Shown here piece by piece: positions 34,301 through 41,497 of a DNA stretch of 64,000 nt. The stretch is from Paenibacillus pabuli NBRC 13638 (lineage in GTDB: Bacteria; Bacillota; Bacilli; Paenibacillales; Paenibacillaceae), in assembly GCF_001514495.1 (NCBI RefSeq), contig NZ_BCNM01000027.1, forward strand, positions 26,994-90,993, written 5' to 3'. The stretch's first letter is position 1. Each line of letters begins with the position of its first letter. The notes under the pieces are model-generated. The model was not told the DNA's origin, ran no database searches, and saw only the letters and a program-made list of their open reading frames with translations. A program made the translations under genes and the position numbers.

Positions 34301-35029
34301 GTGAAAACCAATACCCATGCAATTGTGATTCCTCATGAACATGGCGGCTGGGCCATGGTTAGTGTACCTTTTCTGGTAGGTGTGGTTGCAAGTGGGCCGC
34401 AGTGGCTGCATGTGCCCTTATTTATAGCCTGGCTTGGACTATATCTAACCGCGTATCCCTTGCTGCAGTCACTAAAAAGAAATGCTAATCGCCAGCGTTT
34501 GTACAGATGGGCTGCCATCTACGGTTCAGTGGCTTTGATCTGTCTTATTCCACCGATTCTGGGTCAGTCCTCGCTGTTATTCTTCGGCCCGGTTTTGTGC
34601 GGATTGTTGATTGTAAACATCTGGCATGTAAAACACAAAGCAGAACGATCGCTTACCAATGATCTGTGTGCCATGCTGATGTTCTCTCTAGGGGGAGCGG
34701 CTGCTTATCTCATTGGGGGCGGGCAATGGGACTCCCGGATGGCCATCGTTGTTTTGTTTTCCTTTTTACATTTTACAGGAAGTACGTTCTTTGTGAAATC
34801 GGTCTTTCGGGAACGAACCAATAAGCGCTGGCTGATGTTAACTCGGTTGGTACATATCCTTCTACTTCTTATACCGATCGTTATCGGGTATCCATGGATG
34901 GCCTTGGCGTATATCTATTCCGCTACACGCGCCTTCTTATATTCAGGAAGAACAATGCGCCCTATGAAGGTCGGGATAATCGAAATTATTGGAGCGGTGC
35001 AGTTCCTGCTCTGGTCTATTCTATTGTAA
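34301..35029 (+). CDS. YwiC-like family membrane protein
   Basis: A 242-residue protein with about six to seven membrane helices, opening with the family signature IPHEHGGWAMVSVPF and containing the central LTNDLCAMLMFSLGG segment. In B. subtilis ywiC lies in the narK-fnr-ywiC-narG region, so synteny supports the call. Its biochemical role is unknown; a membrane accessory of anaerobic respiration is plausible. The start GTG 34301 is chosen with AAGGAGG 11 nt upstream; ATG 34280 overlaps that site. It is divergent from the Crp-type regulator. Confidence 0.8.
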   Translation: MKTNTHAIVIPHEHGGWAMVSVPFLVGVVASGPQWLHVPLFIAWLGLYLTAYPLLQSLKRNANRQRLYRWAAIYGSVALICLIPPILGQSSLLFFGPVLCGLLIVNIWHVKHKAERSLTNDLCAMLMFSLGGAAAYLIGGGQWDSRMAIVVLFSFLHFTGSTFFVKSVFRERTNKRWLMLTRLVHILLLLIPIVIGYPWMALAYIYSATRAFLYSGRTMRPMKVGIIEIIGAVQFLLWSILL

Positions 35030-35042
35030 TCCACATCATTTC

Positions 35043-35085
35043 ATCATAGCGTGATTTTTGAACATAACAGGTGATATAGATCACA
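35043..35085 (-). promoter_or_regulatory. Candidate Fnr-type promoter reading antisense to the ywiC-like gene
   Basis: GGTGATATAGATCACA (35070..35085) is one base from TGTGA-N6-TCACA. On the reverse strand TATGAT (35048..35043) ends 34.5 bp from its centre, the same geometry as the other Fnr-type promoters here. On the + strand, toward the ZIP gene, no -10 occurs at that distance. Transcription would run antisense through ywiC toward the Crp-type regulator. Confidence 0.4.
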
Positions 35086-35167
35086 ACGCCACAGGATTGT
35101 TTTTGATGGATCAGCCGGGGTTAATGGAATGATAGAACATTATTAAACAAGAGAGGGGTCGGCCCGG

Positions 35168-35893
35168 ATGTGGACTGCATTCATGTGGGGCGGCATCTCT
35201 GCCTCAGCGGTTGTCATAGGTGCACTGGCAGCGCTGTTCCTGAAGATACCCAGACGAATTATTGGCTGGATTATGGCGTTTGGGACAGGAACATTAATTG
35301 GTGCTGCTACCTTTGAACTTCTTGGAGATGCGCTGAATGATGGAGGGATGATACCTACAGCCATTGGTTTTACGGCAGGTGCCGTCGTGTATACCCTGTT
35401 CGATCTGCTCATTTCTGCAAAGGGAGGGGCGGGACGCAAGCGTTCGGGGAGGAAAGAAGGCACGAATCAAAGCGGGCTTGGAATCTTCGCCGGCACTGTA
35501 ATGGATGCCATACCGGAATCCATTATGCTTGGCGCTAGCTTGCTGGCCGGTAACGGTGTCAGTGTGGTGCTGGTGGTATCTATCTTTGTCAGCAATATTC
35601 CCGAAGGGTTGTCCAGTACGGTCGGACTGCAGGGCAGCCAATATAGTCGAGCAAAAATCATGTTGATGTGGCTCAGTGTGCTGCTGATCTCCGCGTTTGC
35701 GGCACTGGGTGGATATCTGTTCCTGGAGCAGCTTCCCAAGGAGATGGGGGCGGCTATTGGTGCATTTGCAGGGGGCGGAATCATTGCCATGATCTGCTCA
35801 ACCATGATGCCAGAGGCCTTCGAGGAGGGCGGACCTGTTGTGGGGTTAATTGCATCCATGGGGTTGCTTGTATCACTGTTGCTGGATATCTGA
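35168..35893 (+). CDS. ZIP family divalent metal transporter
   Basis: A 241-residue membrane protein with eight helices of the ZIP/ZupT family. The metal-binding helices carry VMDAIPESIMLG and SNIPEGLSS, with a short basic cytoplasmic loop (GRKRSGRKEG) between helices 3 and 4 in place of the usual His-rich loop. It should import zinc or another divalent ion. The ribosome site is AAGAGAGGGG. Position between ywiC and the ylbF-like gene may mean delivery of metal to the denitrification enzymes, but that is conjecture. Confidence 0.88.
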   Translation: MWTAFMWGGISASAVVIGALAALFLKIPRRIIGWIMAFGTGTLIGAATFELLGDALNDGGMIPTAIGFTAGAVVYTLFDLLISAKGGAGRKRSGRKEGTNQSGLGIFAGTVMDAIPESIMLGASLLAGNGVSVVLVVSIFVSNIPEGLSSTVGLQGSQYSRAKIMLMWLSVLLISAFAALGGYLFLEQLPKEMGAAIGAFAGGGIIAMICSTMMPEAFEEGGPVVGLIASMGLLVSLLLDI

Positions 35894-35916
35894 ATGACCT
35901 GTTGAATGTAGACGAC

Positions 35917-35948
35917 AAAAAGGCCAGCCAGAATATTCTGGCTAGCCT
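35917..35948 (-). terminator. Terminator of the YlbF-family gene
   Basis: AGGCTAGCCAGAAT pairs with ATTCTGGCCT across almost no loop and, on the reverse strand, is followed by five T. It lies 80 bp beyond the ylbF-like stop and could also limit read-through from the ZIP gene. Confidence 0.75.
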
Positions 35949-36028
35949 GATCCTACGAAAGAGTATCTGCGCAGAAAGGTTTCTGAAGCATGGATACTCT
36001 TTTGGTTTGTTAATATGTATACAGAAGA

Positions 36029-36454
36029 TTAATGATTACTGGAACAGCTCCCACCGCAACCGCAGGCTTCTTTACCCATTTCCTTGGTCTCCGGCAGACG
36101 GTTTAACTCCACGGATTTCGTAAAATAGTTGCTGATCTGCTGATGCAATTGGCTGAACTCACGCTGTGCATAGATGAATCTACGAATGAGGGGATGATCA
36201 TACAGCGCACGTTCTTCCTCTTCATACACCTGGATTTCGGATGCGAGCAATTCAATGTTTTGCCGTTCTTTTTCTTCGAGTGCCTGATGTTTCTCCATAA
36301 AACGCTCATACTGAGCAGTGGCCTGTTCATCTGCGGCAAACTGATCAATCATGTCCCGCATTTCCTTGTAGCCTTCATCCTGTAACAACAATGAGCATAA
36401 CTCCTGCATTTTATGCATGATAATCTGTTTGTCCAATTTAACAACTGTATTCAT
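36029..36454 (-). CDS. YlbF/YmcA family protein with Cys-rich tail
   Basis: A 141-residue, strongly helical protein of the YlbF/YmcA (DUF964) family. In B. subtilis, YlbF, YmcA and YaaT form a complex that affects RNase Y and carries Fe-S clusters. This copy ends in a cysteine cluster, ACGCGGSCSSNH, which is a likely metal or Fe-S site. The start ATG has GGGAGGT. It is transcribed from a perfect Fnr-type site, so it may tie mRNA turnover or another process to oxygen or NO. Confidence 0.78.
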   Translation of the reverse strand: MNTVVKLDKQIIMHKMQELCSLLLQDEGYKEMRDMIDQFAADEQATAQYERFMEKHQALEEKERQNIELLASEIQVYEEEERALYDHPLIRRFIYAQREFSQLHQQISNYFTKSVELNRLPETKEMGKEACGCGGSCSSNH

Positions 36455-36483
36455 ATGGTATACCTCCCGAGGTTCTTTTCTTA

Positions 36484-36526
36484 ACTTTATACTGTCAGGC
36501 TAAGGTTCACTGTGATGATACTCACA
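36484..36526 (-). promoter_or_regulatory. Fnr-type class II promoter of the YlbF-family gene
   Basis: TGTGATGATACTCACA (36511..36526) is an exact TGTGA-N6-TCACA site. On the reverse strand TAAAGT (36489..36484) ends 34.5 bp from the centre; an overlapping TATAAA lies two bases earlier. The predicted leader is 23 nt. Confidence 0.68.
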
Positions 36527-36569
36527 TTGATTGTTAAATATATAACATGTGAGGGTGAGACAACTCTTT

Positions 36570-37256
36570 TCAGCACGAAATCATCTTTTGGAGCTGATCC
36601 AGCTGAAGAATAAGAATACAGTTTCCTGTAACCTGAAGCAGCCCCTGATTCTGCATGACAGCCAGTTTGCGGCTCAGTGTTTCGGGTGTGATTCCAAGCA
36701 GCAGGGCCATATCTTTCTTGAAAACAGGCAAACGGATCTTATGCCTTGCATGATTTCGGGTGTGGAAATACATAAGCAGCTTGGCTACCTTCTGCTCCGT
36801 GGTCATCGCACTCAGGGAACTGTTCCATTCATCTGTTTCACTGAGAAGGTCGGAAATGGCCAGCAGGAAATGATAAGCAAGCTTCGGATCTTGTTCGAGC
36901 AACGGGTCAAAATCATGTTTGCTGATCGAGCAGATGGCCGAGGGCTCCAGAACTTCGGCGTTCGCGGTATGTGGTTTCTGGTGTAACAACGAATCTTGTC
37001 CGAAGAAATCCCCGGGGAACAGAAAACGGATAATATGCTCCTTACCATTCTCATTGTATTTAGATAACTTCACACATCCCTGATGAACTACGTACAGCGT
37101 GTCCGAGTGTTCGCCCTCCTGGACGACATACTCTCCTCTATCATACTTGCGGGAGTGCAGGAGTGAGGTTAACAGGACAGATGCTTCTGGGCCAAGATGT
37201 TGAAACAGAGATACTTTGGAGAAACAGGCATCCATCGCTTCGTGCGCACAGATCAT
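36570..37256 (-). CDS. FNR-type Crp/Fnr regulator with ExxSR recognition helix and cysteines
   Basis: A 228-residue regulator. The recognition helix reads TPETLSRKL (Glu192, Ser195, Arg196), the E. coli FNR code for TTGAT half-sites. Cysteines lie at 3, 11, 61, 109, 213 and 228. Cys109 in EPSAICSISKHDF aligns with the internal cluster ligand of E. coli FNR (Cys122), and Cys3 and Cys11 lie in a short N-terminal region, so an oxygen- or NO-sensitive Fe-S cluster is possible although two ligands must be non-canonical. It is 49 bp downstream of nirK and co-directional. The ribosome site is GAGGTGAT. Confidence 0.87.
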   Translation of the reverse strand: MICAHEAMDACFSKVSLFQHLGPEASVLLTSLLHSRKYDRGEYVVQEGEHSDTLYVVHQGCVKLSKYNENGKEHIIRFLFPGDFFGQDSLLHQKPHTANAEVLEPSAICSISKHDFDPLLEQDPKLAYHFLLAISDLLSETDEWNSSLSAMTTEQKVAKLLMYFHTRNHARHKIRLPVFKKDMALLLGITPETLSRKLAVMQNQGLLQVTGNCILILQLDQLQKMISC

Positions 37257-37305
37257 CGTTGATCACCTCGAATGATTCAGTATGGGTTATAATCGTTGCC
37301 ATGTT

Positions 37306-38298
37306 TCAGTGCGACATCGCTGGCCCGCCGCCATGATCCAGGCCATCCTTGGTCACACGGAGCACAGCCGAAGCCCCTTTGGCAACATGGTTGAATTGAT
37401 GGGTTACAATCGGATAATCGCCTTCCTCGGTCACGGTGAATTCAACGACGGCTCCTCCGCTTGCGGGCAGCATAACGGTCTGCATTCCATATTGAATATT
37501 TCGGGGATTTCCATCGATATACACACGGTCCATTATCGTACCCACCACATGGAAGGAGGAGACCTCATTGGGTCCGGCATTGCTCACATATATTCGAACG
37601 ATATCCCCGACCTTGGCCAGCAAGGGCGACTCCTTCAGCCCATAATCATTGCCGTTAAACACGACATAATCCGGTTCCCCGTTCAAAAAGGCCTCGTAGT
37701 CATGCTCTTTGTACCATTCACTCTGCACGAGTGTATATTCACGATCAATCAGCTGATCGGAAGGATATCCGGCCTTGGGTTCGACAATAATCATGCCATA
37801 CATCCCGTTGGCGATATGAGCAAGAACCGGTTTGGTGCCGCAATGATACATAAATACGCCGGGTGATGAGGTGTCATAAGTGAATGTACCTTTTTCGCCT
37901 GGCATAACGTCCACAAACTTACTGCTTGGTGAGGCATGTACGGCATGAAAATCCATGGAATGGTGCATACGGGTATCTTTATTTTTCAAGGTGAAAATGA
38001 GGGTATCTCCCTCCGTAACACGCAGGACCGGTCCAGGAGCCGTGCCGTTAAAAGTCCATGCATTGTAGATCACTCCTGCAGAGATTTCGATATCGGTGAC
38101 CTGGGCGGTCATCTCAATGTACACCTTAGAACCTTCTCTGCGAATGATCGGATCAACGGGTGGATGACTAATTGACGCTGTGGACACTTCACTGTGCTGA
38201 ACAGGATTGATCGATTCGGAAGAACTGCAATGAGAGAGCACGGCGGTGAGTAGGGTAAGCACTAAAGACAGTTTGGATAAATTCAACCCGGAGAACAT
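37306..38298 (-). CDS. nirK: Copper-containing nitrite reductase
   Basis: A 330-residue two-cupredoxin enzyme that reduces nitrite to NO outside the membrane. Visible ligands: HHSMDFHA gives type-2 Cu His, catalytic Asp and His; MYHCGTKPVLAHIANGM gives the type-1 and type-2 His, Cys, His and Met; SSFHVVG carries the second catalytic His; THQFNHVAKG carries the last type-2 His. The N terminus is a signal peptide ending near LSHC, an imperfect lipobox, so it may be a membrane-anchored lipoprotein as usual for Gram-positives. The gene lies upstream of the FNR-type regulator and has its own Fnr-type promoter. Confidence 0.93.
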   Translation of the reverse strand: MFSGLNLSKLSLVLTLLTAVLSHCSSSESINPVQHSEVSTASISHPPVDPIIRREGSKVYIEMTAQVTDIEISAGVIYNAWTFNGTAPGPVLRVTEGDTLIFTLKNKDTRMHHSMDFHAVHASPSSKFVDVMPGEKGTFTYDTSSPGVFMYHCGTKPVLAHIANGMYGMIIVEPKAGYPSDQLIDREYTLVQSEWYKEHDYEAFLNGEPDYVVFNGNDYGLKESPLLAKVGDIVRIYVSNAGPNEVSSFHVVGTIMDRVYIDGNPRNIQYGMQTVMLPASGGAVVEFTVTEEGDYPIVTHQFNHVAKGASAVLRVTKDGLDHGGGPAMSH

Positions 38299-38317
38299 GA
38301 GAACACAACCTTATCCA

Positions 38318-38333
38318 AGTGATATATTTCACA
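38318..38333. promoter_or_regulatory. Second Fnr-like palindrome in the nirK leader
   Basis: AGTGATATATTTCACA is one base from TGTGA-N6-TCACA. It lies about 26-41 bases downstream of the predicted nirK transcription start, where binding would block rather than activate. No -10 fits it on either strand. Confidence 0.4.
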
Positions 38334-38365
38334 AAAAGAGAGCTGGAATGGCTTCTTTTAGATAT

Positions 38366-38408
38366 AGGATACGATATGAAAGCGAGAGCAGGTGTGATGC
38401 GCAACACA
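38366..38408 (-). promoter_or_regulatory. Fnr-type class II promoter of nirK
   Basis: TGTGATGCGCAACACA (38393..38408) has one change from TGTGA-N6-TCACA. On the reverse strand TATCCT (38371..38366) ends 34.5 bp from the centre, predicting a start at 38359 and a 61-nt leader. Confidence 0.6.
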
Positions 38409-38489
38409 CTTGCTTTGTTGGAACGATGGCAACCTAGTGCATATTGGATGTTTGGAGTGCAACGCTTCTCTGGGAGATGTTGAAATTAC

Positions 38490-38538
38490 AACAGCGTCAG
38501 CCATGGACTAGAGAATAATGTCCTGGGCTGACGCTGTT
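38490..38538. terminator. Strong hairpin between cat and nirK
   Basis: AACAGCGTCAGCC pairs perfectly over 13 bp with GGCTGACGCTGTT around a 23-base loop, 20 bp after the cat stop codon. Flanking T-rich tracts are weak, so it is read as the terminator of cat. Confidence 0.7.
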
Positions 38539-38557
38539 ATATTAAACTAATATTGAT

Positions 38558-39208
38558 TCACAGCCATTTCGTATAAAGATCTGCGAGGGATTGTATCTCA
38601 TTATACAGCAGGCCGGCATGGTAACCGTCGCAAACGGCATGATGGAATTGAACAGATAGTGGAAGGAGTATCTTCTTGTCAGAATGAATATATTTCCCCA
38701 TTGTAAAGATGGGTAGTAGATAGGTTCCTTCGTTATAGATGTTCAGATTGAAGCTGGTGAAATTGACCCACGGAATACTAGAAATGGGGAAGGTATTTGG
38801 TGGCTCATTTGGTTTTACAACAAACTGTTTAATATTTCCGTACTTATCCATATCATCAAGATATCGACTGTAGAAATCATTAAAATCTTCACTGTACAAC
38901 GTCCACATACTTGAAAAAGTCTTATCATCATCATGGAAAATGGTAAAGCTAGGCGACATTTTGTCCCAGTAACCTAATCTGCCCTCGGAATCCAGACTGG
39001 TGCGATACTCCCTGTGACGGTTCACTACCGTTGTGATCATGTGGATTAGGGCTGGATAAAGTTTAATCCCCTTATTCTTAAGTTCTGCTTGCAACCGGGT
39101 AATGTCAATATTAGCCGTCATACTATAGGTGCATCTAACATGGTTTATATAATGTTCGTAATAGGGTTTTCTACTCCAGTTCTCTACGTCAATTCGATTA
39201 AAAATCAT
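38558..39208 (-). CDS. cat: Type A chloramphenicol O-acetyltransferase
   Basis: A 216-residue enzyme that transfers acetyl from acetyl-CoA to chloramphenicol. The catalytic motif QFHHAVCDGYH (His189/His190) and the conserved SSIPWVNF segment (about residue 143) are intact, and the length is right for a trimeric CAT. The ribosome site AGGAGG is 9 nt before the ATG and is buried in an attenuator hairpin with an upstream leader peptide, the drug-inducible control of Gram-positive cat genes. No mobile-element genes flank it, so it may be an old chromosomal gene. Confidence 0.95.
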   Translation of the reverse strand: MIFNRIDVENWSRKPYYEHYINHVRCTYSMTANIDITRLQAELKNKGIKLYPALIHMITTVVNRHREYRTSLDSEGRLGYWDKMSPSFTIFHDDDKTFSSMWTLYSEDFNDFYSRYLDDMDKYGNIKQFVVKPNEPPNTFPISSIPWVNFTSFNLNIYNEGTYLLPIFTMGKYIHSDKKILLPLSVQFHHAVCDGYHAGLLYNEIQSLADLYTKWL

Positions 39209-39217
39209 TAATGATAA

Positions 39218-39255
39218 CCTCCTAAAAATGATATTGAATTCTTCATTTTAGGAGG
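39218..39255 (-). promoter_or_regulatory. Translational attenuator hairpin of cat
   Basis: On the + strand CCTCCTAAAAATGA (39218..39231) pairs with TCATTTTAGGAGG (39243..39255). In the mRNA this hides the cat AGGAGG. The stop codon of the leader peptide lies inside the upstream arm, so a ribosome stalled on the leader would open the hairpin, as in cat-86 and ermC. Confidence 0.85.
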
Positions 39256-39277
39256 TGTATTTCACTGATTTAACCAT
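39248..39277 (-). CDS. cat leader peptide
   Basis: A nine-codon ORF, MVKSVKYTS, ends inside the first arm of the cat attenuator hairpin. It resembles the leader peptides of inducible Bacillus and Staphylococcus cat genes in length, its Met-Val-Lys start and its position. A weak AAGGAT precedes it. The remaining sequence up to 39520 shows no further gene. Confidence 0.7.
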   Translation of the reverse strand: MVKSVKYTS

Positions 39278-39520
39278 ATCCTTATCACAATCCTAAGCAT
39301 TTATTTTGATGACTAACACCACATCGAATCGGGTTCTTGTCTTTTGTTTCCCATTGAAATACTCATGACCAATTAATCTCTGACTTAGAGTATACACTAT
39401 CATCCTACCCTAAGCATTAAGAAAAGCCGCAGTCTTCCTAGGTTTCTTGTGAAAAGCATAAGAGTTTCATATAATTTTTAGATAGTATAATGGGGAAGGT
39501 AAGGCTTGAGGGGGAAGATA

Positions 39521-40070
39521 ATGAAATTACGTGCCAAGTTTATTATTTTTGCAGGGATTATAAGCGTTCTGCTCATTCCAGCCTATTTCATTTTACAGAC
39601 GTATGGTGTATTTCAAAAAGAGAAGGTATTATCTGACTATGCTCTAGCTGTAGATGTTAACGGAAAATCCTATGATGCCTGGCCGCTTATTAACAGTTTT
39701 GCCGCCATGGATAAAGAAGGAGACCATCGTCAGTTATACTATAGGGTGGACATGAATCATATCCAGTAAAGACCGAGAGGCAATATGAAAATGCCAATGA
39801 CTTTACCACCGTTTTAAATTTGTATGATAAAGACAAACAGAAGATCTATACCTACAATAATACGGGAAAAGGGGATGGGCAGCTGGTGCAATCCATTATT
39901 CATCAGGGGATGAGCCGTTCCACCAATGGGGGCAATGAAGCTGCTCGTGATCCTTATATCAACGTACGGCGTTATTCCATGATAAGTTAAACATGGATGT
40001 GAAGCTGGACGTCGATGAAGAGCATAAAATGGTAACTATTCGAATGAATAAAGCGGAGGCGAAATCATGA
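39521..40070 (+). pseudogene. Frameshifted membrane-anchored protein of unknown function
   Basis: The gene starts well (GAGGGGGAAG then ATG, with a TATAAT 30 bp upstream) and encodes an N-terminal membrane helix (about residues 7-27). The frame breaks at a G-run near 39742 and continues in another frame (GGHESYPVKTERQYENANDF...) to about 39968, then breaks again and continues as HDKLNMDVKLDVDEEH to a TGA at 40068..40070. That stop overlaps the next ATG by four bases, which supports the reconstructed frame as real. Both breaks look like single-base deletions. The family is not recognised. Confidence 0.65.
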
Positions 40071-40624
40071 ATTTGGTTGGTGTACATAAAGGACCTGCAT
40101 ATCTGGAGGGTTTGGTTCAGAAGATTTCGGATGGGCAGGCTCATGAAGTCGAGTGGAGAGGTAAGCTGCAAACGAGGGAGGGCCATGACCAGTTCCATAT
40201 TTTTTATTATGGTGACTTAACCGAAGATGATCTGATAACCTGGCATGATTCGACACCGCTCATCGTATATGCGGAGCACACCGTAACCGGAGAACGTTAC
40301 TTGCTGATCGATGCAGCCAAACACGGTTATGACGCCATGTTATGCGAGATCTATCCGGAGGAAGACCTGAACGACAGGCCGCTGCGGCCCTATTTGGACG
40401 TTGAAGGAGAAGATATATTTGAAGTACAGCTATCTGCTTATTACAACGTGCCGTGGGATGAAGAGTTTGGGGAAGATGTGGATGAAGACGGAAACTACGA
40501 ATTGATTACGGGAGAGAGCATGGATTTTCAGCAAGTGAAACGTGACGGCTATGATGCCTTTGCCATTAGCATTGTAAACCGCAAGGGTGTAGTGACCGAA
40601 ATTGTGCAGGAAGAACTGGCATAG
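40067..40624 (+). CDS. Acidic protein of unknown function, start of SUKH/immunity-like cluster
   Basis: A 185-residue acidic soluble protein without recognised domain. It has a beta-rich N-terminal half (HIFYYGDLTEDDLITW, IVYAEHTVTGERYLLIDAAKHGYDAMLCE) and an Asp/Glu-rich C-terminal third. Its ATG overlaps the stop of the frameshifted gene upstream (ATGA), so the two were an operon. It is followed by SUKH, propeller and LRR genes, so it may be another polymorphic-toxin immunity type, but this is inferred from context only. Confidence 0.65.
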   Translation: MNLVGVHKGPAYLEGLVQKISDGQAHEVEWRGKLQTREGHDQFHIFYYGDLTEDDLITWHDSTPLIVYAEHTVTGERYLLIDAAKHGYDAMLCEIYPEEDLNDRPLRPYLDVEGEDIFEVQLSAYYNVPWDEEFGEDVDEDGNYELITGESMDFQQVKRDGYDAFAISIVNRKGVVTEIVQEELA

Positions 40625-40673
40625 CTGATTGATTTGCCGAAGGATTGAATGAATCATCACGTCCTGATATGGA

Positions 40674-41495
40674 GTGAACGATCTTTATGAACGGAATGAA
40701 TTGAACGAACTGATCGAACAGATCGTAGGGAGATGTCGTGAAATGTATATTGTAACCCGTGCGTTTAAACCCGTACCCGCTGAGGAACTGGATCATTTTG
40801 AAGAACAGTACTCCATTTCGCTGCCTTCGTCTTATCGGAAATGGCTGGAACAATATGGGGAAGGAACTTACACAGGTTGGATGAATGTGCAGCGGCCGGA
40901 TCAGGAAGTATTGAAACCTTTTGCTGAATACGATTTTTGGATGCACACGGAGGATACACCGGTTACTCAGGATCAGCTTCAGGAGTGTATCAGTCTCGGC
41001 AGTTCAGTAGATGGCGATTTCCTGGCGGTACATCCAGACGTTGAGGGGTTATTATGGCTTCCACGCCATGATGAGAATATCATTCTGTGGACATGTCCTG
41101 AAGCTGACTTTGCAGAGACGCTGAATCGGATCTATTGCGCCTATTACCATCAGGATAAACCGCTGACCCCAGCCTATTTTGAACCCTGGAATGAACTGCG
41201 AAACCACACATTTTACCACTTGGCTAACACCACGCGTGAAGGCTTCATGAAAGAACTGGCTGATTTGTGTAAAGCGAGATTCAAGTGGGATGCCGTGCTG
41301 GAAAATGAATATATGTGTAAGCTGTTTATGGTTTCCATGGGCGGATATGTACGTTTTAATTATGCGAACGGGCGAGAAATCGCACTCTTCTATGAAGAAA
41401 TGGATGGAGGCGAAGGGGCGATGGATCACGAGATTAATCTATTTTTGCTGGCCCATCATTGTAATGCTCTGAATAGTGGCGGAGGAGAGGGATAA
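40674..41495 (+). CDS. SMI1/KNR4 (SUKH) family protein
   Basis: A 273-residue protein. After a charged N-terminal segment, a SUKH domain begins near residue 38 with the family opening PAEELDHFEEQYSISLPSSYRKWLEQYGEG. A second, C-terminal region (about 170-273) is all-helical then beta and unassigned. SUKH proteins are widespread immunity proteins against polymorphic toxins. GTG 40674 is given as start, but an ATG at 40743 with GGGAGA nine bases upstream is a good alternative. The stop lies just before the ribosome site-linked start of the next gene. Confidence 0.75.
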   Translation: MNDLYERNELNELIEQIVGRCREMYIVTRAFKPVPAEELDHFEEQYSISLPSSYRKWLEQYGEGTYTGWMNVQRPDQEVLKPFAEYDFWMHTEDTPVTQDQLQECISLGSSVDGDFLAVHPDVEGLLWLPRHDENIILWTCPEADFAETLNRIYCAYYHQDKPLTPAYFEPWNELRNHTFYHLANTTREGFMKELADLCKARFKWDAVLENEYMCKLFMVSMGGYVRFNYANGREIALFYEEMDGGEGAMDHEINLFLLAHHCNALNSGGGEG

Positions 41496-41497
41496 TC

